Origin: Actinacidiphila bryophytorum
GTDB taxonomy: Bacteria; Actinomycetota; Actinomycetes; Streptomycetales; Streptomycetaceae
Direction: 5' to 3'
Length of the DNA: 64,000 nt
NCBI RefSeq assembly: GCF_016916835.1
Contig: NZ_JAFFIX010000006.1
Coordinates: forward strand, 124,001 to 188,000
The position numbers and the translations under genes are program-made. This document shows positions 45,645 through 57,461 of the stretch, one piece after another. The notes below the pieces were generated by a model. The model saw only the letters and a list, made by a program, of their open reading frames with translations. It was not told where the DNA came from and did not search any database. Position 1 is the first letter of the stretch. Every line of letters starts with the position of its first letter.

Positions 45645-45670
45645 AAGTGGCACCGCCATGTGGTCCACTT
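45645..45670. promoter_or_regulatory. AAGTGG/CCACTT inverted repeat, candidate MocR operator
   Basis: AAGTGGCACC (45645-45654) and GGTCCACTT (45662-45670) form an imperfect inverted repeat between the AhpD-like and mocR genes, just ahead of ATG 45676. MocR/PdxR regulators bind AAGTGG-type repeats, and their targets are often divergent, so this is the probable operator for both genes. Confidence 0.6.
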
Positions 45671-45675
45671 GGGGC

Positions 45676-47118
45676 ATGAACGAGTGGGCCACTCCGCGAC
45701 GCGGCAGCGGCAGTTACGACCTGCTGCTCGACCTGGCGGGGCAGCGTACCCGGGCGGGTCTCGAGGAGGTGCTGCGCACGGCCGTACGGGACGGGCGGCT
45801 CGCGCCGGGGACGCGGCTGCCGTCCAGCCGGGTGCTGTCGCACGACCTGGGCCTGGCCCGCAACACTGTCGCCGACGCGTACGGCCAGCTCGTCGCGGAG
45901 GGCTGGCTGACCGCCCGGCAGGGCTCGGGCACGACGGTGGCCGACCGGCCCTCGCTGCCGGAGCGGCGGCCCGCGCGCCGGGTGCCCGACGCCCCGCGGG
46001 GCGGCCCCGCCGAGGTCTCCCCGCACCGCACGGGGCTGCCGTACGCGCTGTGGCCCGGCACCCCCGACCTGTCGTCCTTCCCGCGGACCGCGTGGCTGCG
46101 GGCCGCCCGCCGCGCGCTGACCGCGGCGCCCAGCGAGGCGTTCGGCTACGGCGACCCGCGGGGCCGTCCCGAGCTGCGCGCCGCGCTGGCCGGCTACCTG
46201 GCCCGGGTCCGCGGGGTGCGCACCGACCCCGAGCACCTGGTGGTGTGCACCGGATACGCCCAGGCCGTCGGCCTGGTGGCCCGCGCCCTGCACGCCCGCG
46301 GGGCGCGGCGGGCCGCCGTCGAGGCGGTGGGAATGCCCGACACCCCGACGGTGCTGCGGGCGGCCGGGCTCGACCCCGTACCGCTGCCGGTGGACGCGGA
46401 GGGGGCGCGGGTGGCGGAGCTGGGGCGGGGGGTGCCCGCGGTGGTGCTGACGCCCGCGCACCAGTTCCCGATGGGGGTGTGCCTGTCGCCCGCGCGCCGC
46501 ACGGCGGTCGTGGCCTGGGCGAGGTCCACCGGCGGGGTGATCGTCGAGGACGACTACGACGGCGAGTTCCGCTACGACCGGCAGCCCGTCGCCGCGCTCC
46601 AGGCGCTCGCCCCCGACCACGTGGTCTACGCGGGCACCGCGAGCAAGAGCCTCGCGCCCGGGCTGCGCCTCGCGTGGCTGGCGGTGCCGCCGCACCTGCT
46701 GGACGCGGTGGTGCGGGAGAAGCGGCTGGCCGACCACCAGTCCGCGGTGACCGACCAGTTGACGCTCGCCGAGTTCATCGCGGGCGGCTCCTACGACCGG
46801 CATGTGCGGCGCATGCGGATGCGCTACCGGGCGCGCCGGGACCGGGTCGTGGAGCTGGTGGGGCAACGCGCGCCGGACGTACGGGTGTCGGGCATCGCAG
46901 CCGGGCTGCACGTGCTGCTCGACCTGCCGCCCGGGGGCGCGTCGCTGGACGCGGTGCTGGACCGGGCGCTGCGGCTGGGCCTGTCCGTGCCGGGCCTGCC
47001 CGCCTTCGGCGCGGCGCCCTCGCACCCGCCGGCCCTGGTCGTCGGTTACGCCGCCCCGCCCGACCACGCCTTCTCCGCCGCGCTCGACCTGCTGTGCCGG
47101 GCGCTGGAGCCGCAGTGA
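45676..47118 (+). CDS. MocR-family regulator (GntR HTH fused to aminotransferase)
   Basis: 480 residues. Residues about 12-85 are a GntR-type winged helix (LAPGTRLPSSRVLSHDLGLARNTVADAYGQLVAEGWLTARQGSGTTV). Residues 120-480 are a class I aminotransferase fold with EDDYDGEFRYDRQP and the PLP lysine in AGTASKSLAPGLRLAW. Such proteins use PLP as a sensing ligand and control vitamin B6, GABA or other genes. No pdx gene is adjacent; the divergent AhpD-like gene is the likely target. Confidence 0.92.
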   Translation: MNEWATPRRGSGSYDLLLDLAGQRTRAGLEEVLRTAVRDGRLAPGTRLPSSRVLSHDLGLARNTVADAYGQLVAEGWLTARQGSGTTVADRPSLPERRPARRVPDAPRGGPAEVSPHRTGLPYALWPGTPDLSSFPRTAWLRAARRALTAAPSEAFGYGDPRGRPELRAALAGYLARVRGVRTDPEHLVVCTGYAQAVGLVARALHARGARRAAVEAVGMPDTPTVLRAAGLDPVPLPVDAEGARVAELGRGVPAVVLTPAHQFPMGVCLSPARRTAVVAWARSTGGVIVEDDYDGEFRYDRQPVAALQALAPDHVVYAGTASKSLAPGLRLAWLAVPPHLLDAVVREKRLADHQSAVTDQLTLAEFIAGGSYDRHVRRMRMRYRARRDRVVELVGQRAPDVRVSGIAAGLHVLLDLPPGGASLDAVLDRALRLGLSVPGLPAFGAAPSHPPALVVGYAAPPDHAFSAALDLLCRALEPQ

Positions 47119-47123
47119 ACGGC

Positions 47124-47154
47124 GGCCCCGCCACCGGTCGCAGGTGGCGGGGCC
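47124..47154. terminator. 12-bp hairpin between mocR and mdh
   Basis: GGCCCCGCCACC (47124-47135) pairs perfectly with 47143-47154 around a 7-nt loop, between convergent genes. Confidence 0.75.
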
Positions 47155-47184
47155 GTCGGTTGCGCTCTCGGATCGGGCCGGGGC

Positions 47185-48502
<1,318 letters not shown>

Positions 48503-49321
48503 TCAGCCTATGCAGATGCCCAGCACGATCAGGCCCAGGCACAGTCCGGTGTGCGTCGGCGACGCGGTCGCCGTGGGAGAGGCCGTCGGGCTCGCGGTCG
48601 GGCCGGCCGTCGCGGTGCCGGAAGCAGGCGGTACGGGCACGGTCGGCGCCGACGTCACGCCGTCGGTGGGCGCGGGCGCGGAGCTGCCGCCCGCGCTCGG
48701 CTCCGCGGTGGGCGACACGGTGCCGGTCCCCGGCGCGAGCGTGCTGCTCCCGGCCGAGGTGCCCGGTACGCCGGAGTTCGACGACCCCGGGGTACGCCCC
48801 TGCCCCGGCGCTGACCGCGCGGTCGCACCGGTGTCCGCGGTGCCCATGCCCGTGGGGTCGGCCCCGCCCGTCGGCGTACGCCCGCCGCCCGCGCCCGCCG
48901 CCAGCACGACGGCCAGCAGCGCGGCCACGGCGAGCACGCCCGCCGCGGCCAGCAGCACCGCCCGGCGGCGCCCCGCCGGCAGGCCGTCCTCCGCGCCCAG
49001 TGGATCCAGCGGGTCCGGCTGCGGTACGGGCCTGCCCTCGCCCCGGTCGCCCGAGCCGGATGCGGCCTTCTCCGCCAGCTTCCACAACGCGCCGACCCGC
49101 TCGTAGTCCGCGCCGCTCGCCTGCGCCAGCACCTCGACGGCGGCCAGGGGCGGCAGCTTCGCTGCCGCCAGGTATCCGGACCAGGCGTCGGCGGATTCGG
49201 CCGTGCGGGCGGCCAGGGCCGGGACCGTCAGGCCGCTGCGGTCCTTCATCCTCCGCAGTTGCGTCGCGAGGCGACGCATGTCGAGGGGGATGCGCGTTGC
49301 CAGTGGTTCCCACTGACCCAT
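48503..49321 (-). CDS. Helix-turn-helix membrane protein
   Basis: 272 residues. Residues about 15-85 form a XRE-type helix-turn-helix (LRRMKDRSGLTVPALAARTAESADAWSGYLAAAKLPPLAAVEVLAQASGADY). One membrane helix spans about 122-145 (AVLLAAAGVLAVAALLAVVLAAG). The outer part is a Ser/Thr/Pro/Gly-rich linker ending in a short hydrophobic CLGLIVLGICIG. The layout, DNA-binding inside and disordered outside, is shared by many streptomycete membrane HTH proteins of unknown signal. AAGG lies 10 nt before ATG 49321. Confidence 0.78.
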   Translation of the reverse strand: MGQWEPLATRIPLDMRRLATQLRRMKDRSGLTVPALAARTAESADAWSGYLAAAKLPPLAAVEVLAQASGADYERVGALWKLAEKAASGSGDRGEGRPVPQPDPLDPLGAEDGLPAGRRRAVLLAAAGVLAVAALLAVVLAAGAGGGRTPTGGADPTGMGTADTGATARSAPGQGRTPGSSNSGVPGTSAGSSTLAPGTGTVSPTAEPSAGGSSAPAPTDGVTSAPTVPVPPASGTATAGPTASPTASPTATASPTHTGLCLGLIVLGICIG

Positions 49322-49707
49322 GACGTGCCCTTCGTGTTCCACCGAATACCAGGAGCTACGGTAGCTCCCCGTCCACGCACGGGTGGTCTTCCTCCCAACC
49401 TCCCCCGGCCGCACCGGTGTTGTGCTATTGCGCTGCCCGCGCGGTGGGCTATACCCCTTTCCCCGGTGGCGGGTTGCGCGCGCAGTTCCCCGCGCCCCCA
49501 GGTGATTGCCACTTGCTGTGGCGTTGCTTGCTTTCCGCCCGTTCGGGCTGGGCGCGCAGTTCCCCCCGCGCCCCTGATGGTTGCCCCCTTCCCGCAGGGT
49601 GAGCGTTTTTAAGGGGCGCGGGGAACTGCGCGCGCAGCCCCCGCCGGGGGAAAGGCGAACACCCAGCGCAAGGGGCAGGTACCCCCCAGGCGAAGCGCAG
49701 CGCAAGT
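49322..49707. repeat. Intergenic repeat island 4
   Basis: 386 non-coding bases. Two inverted copies (49479-49498; 49553-49574, with two inserted C) and one direct copy (49613-49632) of GGGGCGCGGGGAACTGCGCG occur, with CCACTTGCTGTGGCG-type companions. Nothing else is recognisable. Confidence 0.75.
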
Positions 49708-50106
49708 TCAACGGACCGAGAAGTGGATGATGTCCTCGAGGAAGGGGATGCGGATCAGGGGGTCGGGCTGGGCCATCAGGGCCAGGAGGATGATGGCGAC
49801 CCCGAGGATGCCGTAAGTGATCACGTCGGTGAAGCGGGACCGTACCGCGAGCATGCCGACCGATTGCATGCCCCAGCGGAGCGCCCCCCCGACCAGCAGG
49901 GCGAAGCCGACGACGACGACGCCGGCGCGGAATGCGCCGGCGGCCGTGACGACGAGCCCGATCACCGCACCGGAGATGACGAGGAGGATGGGCCACTGCC
50001 GGGCGGGCGCGGGCGAGGAGCCGGGGGCGGTGCGGCCGCCGCCTTCGGGGCGGGCCGTGGAGGTGGTCACGGCGGGCCGCCCGCCGGGGCCGAGGTCACC
50101 GGACAT
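49708..50106 (-). CDS. DUF3017 membrane protein
   Basis: 132 residues: a polar N-terminus, then three membrane helices ([61 protein letters not shown]) and the ending [18 protein letters not shown]. This fits DUF3017, a small actinobacterial family of unknown role. It overlaps folD by 11 nt and is translated from the same message, the usual streptomycete arrangement. Confidence 0.85.
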   Translation of the reverse strand: MSGDLGPGGRPAVTTSTARPEGGGRTAPGSSPAPARQWPILLVISGAVIGLVVTAAGAFRAGVVVVGFALLVGGALRWGMQSVGMLAVRSRFTDVITYGILGVAIILLALMAQPDPLIRIPFLEDIIHFSVR

Positions 50107-50959
50107 CGGCCGCCGCCCGTTCCGCCGCCTCGACCACGTTCTGCAGGAGCAGCGCCCTGGTCATGGGGCCGACGCCGCCGGGGTTCGGCGAGAGCCACGC
50201 GGCGACCTCGGCCACTCCGGGGTGGACGTCGCCGACGATCTTGCCGTGTTCGTCGCGGCTGACGCCGACGTCGAGGACGGCGGCACCCGCCTTGACGTCC
50301 TCGGGCTTGACGATGTGCGGCACGCCGGCGGCGGCGACGATGATGTCGGCCTGCCGCAGCTGCGCGGCCAGGTCGCGCGTACCGGTGTGGCACAGCGTGA
50401 CCGTCGCGTTCTCGGACTTGCGGGTCAGGAGCAGGCCGATGGAGCGGCCGACGGTGATGCCGCGGCCGACGACCACGACGTGCGCGCCGGCCACGGCGAC
50501 ACCGTGCCGCTTGAGCAGTTCGACGATGCCGTTGGGGGTGCAGGGCAGCGGCGCGGGCACGCCCAGCACGAGCCGGCCCAGGTTCGTCGGGTGCAGCCCG
50601 TCCGCGTCCTTGGCGGGGTCCATGAGTTCGAGCACCCGGTTGGTGTCGATGCCCTTGGGGAGCGGCAGCTGCACGATGTAGCCGGTGCAGGCCGGGTCGT
50701 CGTTGAGTTCCCGCACGACCGCCTCGATCTCGTCCTGCGTGGCGGTGTCGGGCAGTTCGCGCTGGATGGAGCCGATGCCGACCTGCGCGCAGTCGCGGTG
50801 CTTGCCCGCGACGTACCACTTGCTGCCCGGGTCGTCGCCGACGAGCAGCGTGCCGAGGCCGGGTGCGACACCGCGGGCCTTGAGCGCCTGGACGCGCTCG
50901 GTCAGTTCGGACTTGATCGCGGCGGCGGTGGCCTTGCCATCGAGAATCTGGGCGGTCAT
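50096..50959 (-). CDS. folD: Methylenetetrahydrofolate dehydrogenase/cyclohydrolase
   Basis: 287 residues. [18 protein letters not shown] holds the catalytic Tyr-x3-Lys, [10 protein letters not shown] and [11 protein letters not shown] the folate site, and [18 protein letters not shown] the NADP site; [17 protein letters not shown] closes the protein. It makes 10-formyl-THF for the purN and purH reactions encoded nearby. ATG 50959 matches the start of relatives. Confidence 0.95.
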   Translation of the reverse strand: MTAQILDGKATAAAIKSELTERVQALKARGVAPGLGTLLVGDDPGSKWYVAGKHRDCAQVGIGSIQRELPDTATQDEIEAVVRELNDDPACTGYIVQLPLPKGIDTNRVLELMDPAKDADGLHPTNLGRLVLGVPAPLPCTPNGIVELLKRHGVAVAGAHVVVVGRGITVGRSIGLLLTRKSENATVTLCHTGTRDLAAQLRQADIIVAAAGVPHIVKPEDVKAGAAVLDVGVSRDEHGKIVGDVHPGVAEVAAWLSPNPGGVGPMTRALLLQNVVEAAERAAADVR

Positions 50960-51100
50960 GGCCCCATACTCCCGGATCGGGGCCGCGTGGGACCAATCCG
51001 TCCACTTCCTGTGCACGGTTGACCCTTGCGCCCCGATCCGCTGGGCCGGACGATGTGGCGGGTCCGTCCCGTCGTTCCCGCTCATCGAAGGAATCCGCAC

Positions 51101-51769
51101 GTGAGCCAGCCACCAGGCCCCCCGAACCCCTACGGCGGCCAGCCGCAGCAGCCCTACGGCCAGCCGTACCCGCCCGGAATCCCGCAGCAGCCGTCCTACG
51201 GGCAGCAGCCGGGGTACGGCGGCTACCCGCAGCAGCCGCCGTACGGTGCCTACCCGCAGCCGGGCGGGCTGCCGCCGGGCATGCCGCCGCTGGCGAGCTG
51301 GGGGGCGCGGCTCGGGGCGTTCCTGCTCGACTTCCTGATCGTCCAGCTGGTGCCGACGGGGCTGGTCCTGGCCGGTGACCTGCCGCACGCGGTGAAGGTC
51401 CAGGACGCCAAGGACAAGTGCGCCGACCAGGGCATCACGGCCGCCAACTGCGACCTGCCGAGCATGCCGGGCTCCGGCCACGCGCTGGTCTGGATCGGCA
51501 TCGTGCTCGGCCTGGCCGCGTTCGTCTTCCTCAGCTACCGCGAGGGCAAGACCGGCCAGACGCCGGGCAAGAAGATCGTCGGCATCCGCCTGCTGCGCGA
51601 GGCGGACGGCTCGGCCCTCGGATTCGGCCGCGCCTTCGGCCGCCGCTGGCTGCACTACCTGGACGGCATTCCGTGCGGTCTGGGCTACCTGTGGCCGCTG
51701 TGGGACGGCAAGAACCAGACGTGGGCCGACAAGATGGTCCACACCGTGGTCATCAGAGACCAGTTTTGA
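51101..51769 (+). CDS. RDD-family membrane protein with Pro/Tyr/Gln-rich N-terminus
   Basis: 222 residues. The first 65 residues repeat Pro-Tyr-Gly-Gln units, then an RDD domain: [25 protein letters not shown] with the Arg and Asp of the family name, a second helix [16 protein letters not shown], the loop [20 protein letters not shown] and [21 protein letters not shown]. Role unknown. GTG 51101 has AAGGA 8 nt upstream. A second RDD gene follows, with which it overlaps if TTG 51766 is used. Confidence 0.88.
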   Translation: MSQPPGPPNPYGGQPQQPYGQPYPPGIPQQPSYGQQPGYGGYPQQPPYGAYPQPGGLPPGMPPLASWGARLGAFLLDFLIVQLVPTGLVLAGDLPHAVKVQDAKDKCADQGITAANCDLPSMPGSGHALVWIGIVLGLAAFVFLSYREGKTGQTPGKKIVGIRLLREADGSALGFGRAFGRRWLHYLDGIPCGLGYLWPLWDGKNQTWADKMVHTVVIRDQF

Positions 51770-51813
51770 GCAGCCTGGGGGGGCAGCCCGAGGAGCAGGT
51801 CCCGGGCTACGCG

Positions 51814-52281
51814 ATGGAGCTCGAAGCTGCGGCGTACGACCCGCTGGCTCCCTTGCAACGCTATGACAGCGGCCAGCTGGCGCACTGGGCCGTACGCATC
51901 GCGTCCAGCGCGATCGACGGCGCCGTGGTGGGCTGGCCCCTCGTCGTGCTGTACGCAGCCACGTCGGGGCACAGCCGCTCGCAGGCGATGGTCTACGCCC
52001 GCCTCGCGGTGCTGGCGATGATGGTGCTGCTGGCGTCCCGCGAGGGCCGTACCGGCCTGACTCCCGGCAAGACCCTCCTGCGCCTGCGGCTGGTGGACCA
52101 GTTCGACGGCCAACCCGTGGGCGCCAGGCGGGCGTACCGCCGGCGGATCGCGCATGCGCTGGACGCGCTCTCGTGCGGTCTCGGGTTCCTGTGGCCCCTG
52201 TGGGACAGCCGGCGGCAGACGTTCGCCGACAAGATCGCCCGCTCGGTCGTCGTCGCGGAGGGGAACCGGCCGCAGGCGTGA
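51814..52281 (+). CDS. Second RDD-family membrane protein
   Basis: 155 residues from ATG 51814, with the RDD pattern: [45 protein letters not shown] and [26 protein letters not shown], clearly similar to the preceding gene's C-terminal half, so the two probably arose by duplication. It lacks the Gln-rich extension. A TTG at 51766 overlapping the previous stop (TTGA) would add 16 residues and couple the genes. The function is unknown. Confidence 0.8.
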   Translation: MELEAAAYDPLAPLQRYDSGQLAHWAVRIASSAIDGAVVGWPLVVLYAATSGHSRSQAMVYARLAVLAMMVLLASREGRTGLTPGKTLLRLRLVDQFDGQPVGARRAYRRRIAHALDALSCGLGFLWPLWDSRRQTFADKIARSVVVAEGNRPQA

Positions 52282-52290
52282 CAATGGGAG

Positions 52291-52324
52291 CGGGGCCGTA
52301 CCCCTGGCGCGGGGTACGGCCCCG
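52291..52324. terminator. 14-bp perfect hairpin between RDD and purH
   Basis: CGGGGCCGTACCCC (52291-52304) pairs perfectly with 52311-52324 around a 6-nt loop. It sits between convergent genes. Confidence 0.8.
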
Positions 52325-52369
52325 TCTCCTGCGGGATGCCGCGGTGCCGCCCGCCGGACGGGCGCGGTG

Positions 52370-53937
<1,568 letters not shown>

Positions 53938-53941
<4 letters not shown>

Positions 53942-54576
53942 GCCGGGATCCGTACCTTTCGTCCTTCGATGCGGTAGCCGTCGCGTGACAGCCGCCCTAC
54001 GACGTCGACCAGCAGCCGCCGCTCGACGTCCTTGATGCGCTCGTGGAGCGCTTCCTCCGTGTCGTCCGCCCTGACCTCGACCACGCCCTGCGCGATGACC
54101 GGGCCGGTGTCGACGCCGTCGTCGACGAAGTGGACGGTGCACCCGGTGACCTTCGCGCCGTACGCGAGCGCGTCGCGTACGCCGTGCGCGCCGGGGAAAC
54201 TCGGCAGCAGGGCCGGGTGGGTGTTGATGAACCGGCCGCCGAAGGCCGCCAGGAAGTGCTTGCCGACGATCTTCATGAAGCCGGCCGACACCACGAGGTC
54301 CGGCTCGTACGCCGCTGTCGCCTCGGTCAGCGCGGCGTCCCACGCGCCGCGGTCCGCGTGGTCGCCGACCTTGACCACGAAGGTCGGCAGCCCGGCGCGG
54401 GCGGCCCGCTCCAAGCCCGCGATGCCCTCGCGGTCGGCGCCCACCGCGACGATCCTGGCACCGTAGGAGGGGTCGGCCTCGATGGCGTCGAGCAGCGCCT
54501 GCAGGTTCGTGCCGGAACCGGAGACCAGGACGACCAGTCGGGTCGGAGTGCTGCGGGCGGGAGTGTGCGCGGCCAC
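53938..54576 (-). CDS. purN: Phosphoribosylglycinamide formyltransferase
   Basis: 212 residues. [20 protein letters not shown] is the phosphate-binding start; [15 protein letters not shown] carries the catalytic Asn and His, and [10 protein letters not shown] the Asp. It formylates GAR using 10-formyl-THF. GTG 54576 is the first credible start. TAGGAT (54620-54615, minus) about 40 nt upstream could be its -10. First gene of purNH. Confidence 0.95.
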
Positions 54577-54860
54577 TGGCGGGGGCTCTTCTCTCGCGGA
54601 AAACGTTTGGACAATCCTACGAGTCGGGGATTGGCCGGATTCCGGGGAACCCTACGAGACCGCCGACCGTCAGCAACGATACCGGCACTCCGCACGGCCC
54701 CCACGGGACGGGGGAGCGCGCGCGAGGTAGCGTCTGGCGGGAGCACGGGACTTCGCGCGTGCAGCGCGCGGGTGAACGTGATGTATCCGACACCTGTGTC
54801 ACGTATGACTTGTAGAGCAGGACGACGTTGAGCCCGGTACGAGGAGTCGAGCCCAAGGGG

Positions 54861-55646
54861 ATGGCGCATCACATCATGAGCAGCGGCCTTAATCGTCTTG
54901 CGCTGCGCGCGCCCGAGGGCGACCAGGACCAGGACAATCCGTTCGCGCCACCGCCGGAAGGGGCACCCGACCGGCCCTGGCAGCCCAGGCGGCCCGAAGG
55001 TTCGGGCGACACCGACACCTCAGGGGGCACACCACCGCCCCCGCCGCCCGTCCGCACCCCCGGCGCGCCCCAGGCATGGGGCAGCCAGTGGAGCAACCGC
55101 CAGCCCCAGGACGGCGGCCGCCCCGACCCCTACGGCCGCCGGCCCGACCCCGACCAGGGACCCAGCGGCCCCCAGGGCACAGGACCCCGCTTCGACCCCA
55201 CCGACCCCGCACAGCGCCGCTCCCGCTACGCGCTCGTCTGCGGCGGCTGGGGCCTGATCTTCGCCGTACTCGGCTGGGTCGAGGTCGGCCTGCTGCTCGG
55301 GGCGCTCGCCCTCTACTGGGGCATCAGCGCACTGCGGATGTCCCCGGAGGACAGGGCGCAGGCCCGCGCCACCGCGGCGTCGGCGCTCGCCGACGCCACG
55401 CAGACGCCGCGGCCCACGCCGCCGGCGCCCGGTCCCGACGCGCAGCGGTCCTTCATGACCGCGGCGTGGACCGGGATCGTCACCAGTGCGGTGACCATTG
55501 CGATCGTCGCGTCGTCCTTCGCGCTGCATCTCGCTTACCGCGACTACTACACGTGCAAGAAGGATGCGTTGACCACGCCTGCTTCGCAGGCGTGCCAGAA
55601 GTTGCTCCCCGAGCCCCTCCGCAGCGTCCCGGCCCTCCGCAGCTAG
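54861..55646 (+). CDS. Integral membrane protein with Pro-rich N-terminus
   Basis: 261 residues from ATG 54861. The first 125 residues are Pro/Gly/Asp-rich and likely disordered in the cytosol; then helices YALVCGGWGLIFAVLGWVEVGLLLGALALYWG (two spans) and GIVTSAVTIAIVASSFALHLAY, followed by a short outside tail with three Cys. Conserved beside purN in streptomycetes, function unknown. Start choice is uncertain: ATG 54876 and TTG 54828 (with AGGA just before) are alternatives. It is divergent from purN. Confidence 0.75.
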   Translation: MAHHIMSSGLNRLALRAPEGDQDQDNPFAPPPEGAPDRPWQPRRPEGSGDTDTSGGTPPPPPPVRTPGAPQAWGSQWSNRQPQDGGRPDPYGRRPDPDQGPSGPQGTGPRFDPTDPAQRRSRYALVCGGWGLIFAVLGWVEVGLLLGALALYWGISALRMSPEDRAQARATAASALADATQTPRPTPPAPGPDAQRSFMTAAWTGIVTSAVTIAIVASSFALHLAYRDYYTCKKDALTTPASQACQKLLPEPLRSVPALRS

Positions 55647-55924
55647 CCCCTCCCCCGTGGGGTACCCCCACGCGCCCCCGGGTGGGTGCCCCATACGGCG
55701 GGCTCGCATCTTTCGCTGCGTCGTGACCGGGCGCGCAGTTCCCCGCGCCCCCGGGTGGGTGCCCCTTTCCCGCAGGGTGAGCGTTTTTCCTGTGGGTGCG
55801 TCTGCGTGCGAGGGTGAGCGTTTTTCAGGGGCGCGGGGAACTGCGCGCCCAGCCCGAACGGGCATAAGGAAGGCAACGCCACAGCAAGTGGCAATCACCC
55901 AGGGGGGGCTGGGGAGGCACCGGG
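55647..55924. repeat. Intergenic repeat island 5
   Basis: This stretch holds an inverted copy (55732-55751) and a direct copy (55828-55847) of GGGGCGCGGGGAACTGCGCG, plus GGGTGAGCGTTTTT twice (about 55776 and 55813). Element B follows immediately. Together they fill the 455-bp gap before the DUF6350 gene. Confidence 0.75.
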
Positions 55925-56105
55925 CTAGGCCGTGTTTTGGAAGTAGGGCCGTCCGCCCACAGGGCGGGCCCCGCGGCGTCCGGTGCGTGCGATCGCAAGG
56001 CGGAGGGTCGTCCTCGTAGTGGGCCTGCTCGGACGACTCCGACAACGCAGCGAGCGTGCGTGCCAGGCGTCGCGGGGCAGGCGGGACTTCCAAAACACGG
56101 CCTAG
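55925..56105. mobile_element. Foldback (MITE-like) element B
   Basis: CTAGGCCGTGTTTTGGAAGT (55925-55944) is a perfect 20-bp inverted repeat of 56086-56105; the outer CTAG may be a target duplication. The interior pairs as well (GCGTCCGGTGCGTGCG against GCGTGCCAGGCGT near 56057-56070), so the 181 bases fold into one long hairpin. The interior (GTCCGCCCACAGGGCGGGC and GACAACGCAGCGAGCGT) matches element A, but the termini differ. No protein is encoded. The DUF6350 stop codon (56102-56104) lies in the right repeat. Confidence 0.8.
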
Positions 56106-57343
56106 AGGCCCGCCGTAGGGGGGTGCGGGGGCATGGGGGGGTCGGGGGGAGGTGGGGGGTAGCGGGGGGTGTGGAGGTAGGCGAGGAGGGTGGAGGGGGG
56201 GAGGGCCACGGCCAGGGGCCAGGCCGTGGCCGCGGCGGCCGTGAGCCACCAGGTGGGCCCGAACGTGGCGAGCGTGCCGACGCCGAGCGGCCCGCCGGAG
56301 AAGGCGGCGAGGGTCGAGAACGCCAGGCCGCAGGCCAGGGAGGCGCCGGCGGCCACCGCCGCGGTGCGGCGCACGCCGATCGCGGCCCGTACGCAGCACA
56401 CGGCGACCGCGGCCCCCGCGAGCGCGGGAAGGGCGAGCGCGGCCCAGCCGAGTGCGTGCCCCCCGGGCGCGGGGACGGCGGCGAGGAGGGGGAACCGGGG
56501 CAGCAGGGGGTGGGGGGAGACACCGGTGGGCGCCACGGTGCGGCCGGCGCCGAGGAGGAAGCCCGGCCCGAGGGCGTAGGAGGCGGACCACACGGCGAGG
56601 TTGGGCACGAGAAGCACGCAGAGCAGGGCGACGGCCGCCTGCCCGGCGATGGGCGCGCTGAGCTGACCGAAGGTGTGCCCGGCGGCACCCGCGTGCCAGG
56701 CGAGTGCGGCGCCGCCGACGAGTGCGCCGCCCCCGACGAGGATGCCGGTGGCGATGCCCCCGGCCCGGAGGGCCAGTGCGGCGTCGCCGCCCCACGGCAC
56801 GTACCGGTCGAGCCGGGGCCGCCCGCTGCCGGTCCATGCGCCGGCGGCGGTGGCGAGGGCCGCGAAGAGCGGCACGTACACGGCGGCGGACAGGACGTCG
56901 ACCCGCAGCGGCCCGCTCGCGGCGTAGACGGTCACGGGCGCGGCGACGCCGAGGTACCCGCCGAGCACCCACCCCGCGGAGCGGGTCGTGCCGCCGGCGA
57001 CCGCCGACGCGGTCCCCCGGTGCAGCAGCCATGCGGGCAGTGCGCTGAGCAGCAGCGGTGTGACGCCGATGGATGCGGGCACCCCGCTGAGTGTGCCGTC
57101 GCGTACGAGGTCGGCGCCCTGCGCGAGCAGCCACAGCCCGGTGGCGATGTGCAGCGCGCCGCCGAGGCCGCTGTCGGGGTAGGGCGAGACGACCCACAGG
57201 AGCAGGACGACCGCGGCGAGCGCGGCGAGCGCGAGGCCGGCCGCGGCGACTCCGGCCGAGACGGCGGAGGCGCGGGCCGCGGCGAGCGCCCGCCCGGCCC
57301 CGGCGGGCGGGTAGGGCTGGGCCGGTTGCGTCATATGGGTCAC
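56102..57343 (-). CDS. DUF6350 polytopic membrane protein
   Basis: 413 residues with about ten membrane helices, starting with VSAGVAAAGLALAALAAVVLLLWVV; a periplasmic YPDSGLGGALHIATGLWLLAQGADL segment and GVTPLLLSALPAWLLHRG are family features of DUF6350 (related to PerM, implicated in cell division in mycobacteria). The C-terminus is Pro-rich and ends in the terminal repeat of element B. GTG 57343 has GGGA 4 nt upstream; ATG 57334 is possible. It lies in the sucCD-purHN neighbourhood as in other streptomycetes. Confidence 0.82.
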   Translation of the reverse strand: MTHMTQPAQPYPPAGAGRALAAARASAVSAGVAAAGLALAALAAVVLLLWVVSPYPDSGLGGALHIATGLWLLAQGADLVRDGTLSGVPASIGVTPLLLSALPAWLLHRGTASAVAGGTTRSAGWVLGGYLGVAAPVTVYAASGPLRVDVLSAAVYVPLFAALATAAGAWTGSGRPRLDRYVPWGGDAALALRAGGIATGILVGGGALVGGAALAWHAGAAGHTFGQLSAPIAGQAAVALLCVLLVPNLAVWSASYALGPGFLLGAGRTVAPTGVSPHPLLPRFPLLAAVPAPGGHALGWAALALPALAGAAVAVCCVRAAIGVRRTAAVAAGASLACGLAFSTLAAFSGGPLGVGTLATFGPTWWLTAAAATAWPLAVALPPSTLLAYLHTPRYPPPPPDPPMPPHPPTAGL

Positions 57344-57461
57344 GGCGTCCCATGGTGTCAAGAACACCCGTTTCGCCCGTGCAGCAGGCGTTTGGTCGTC
57401 GTGTCGCCCACGATGTTCCGTATACGTGCTTTTTACGGACCGTCGGATGAGAGGGCCACCG

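Noticed and set aside
54577..54860. Riboswitch upstream of purN or the membrane protein gene
   Set aside because: Only small GC hairpins such as CGCGC/GCGCG are present; no purine or THF riboswitch core was identified.
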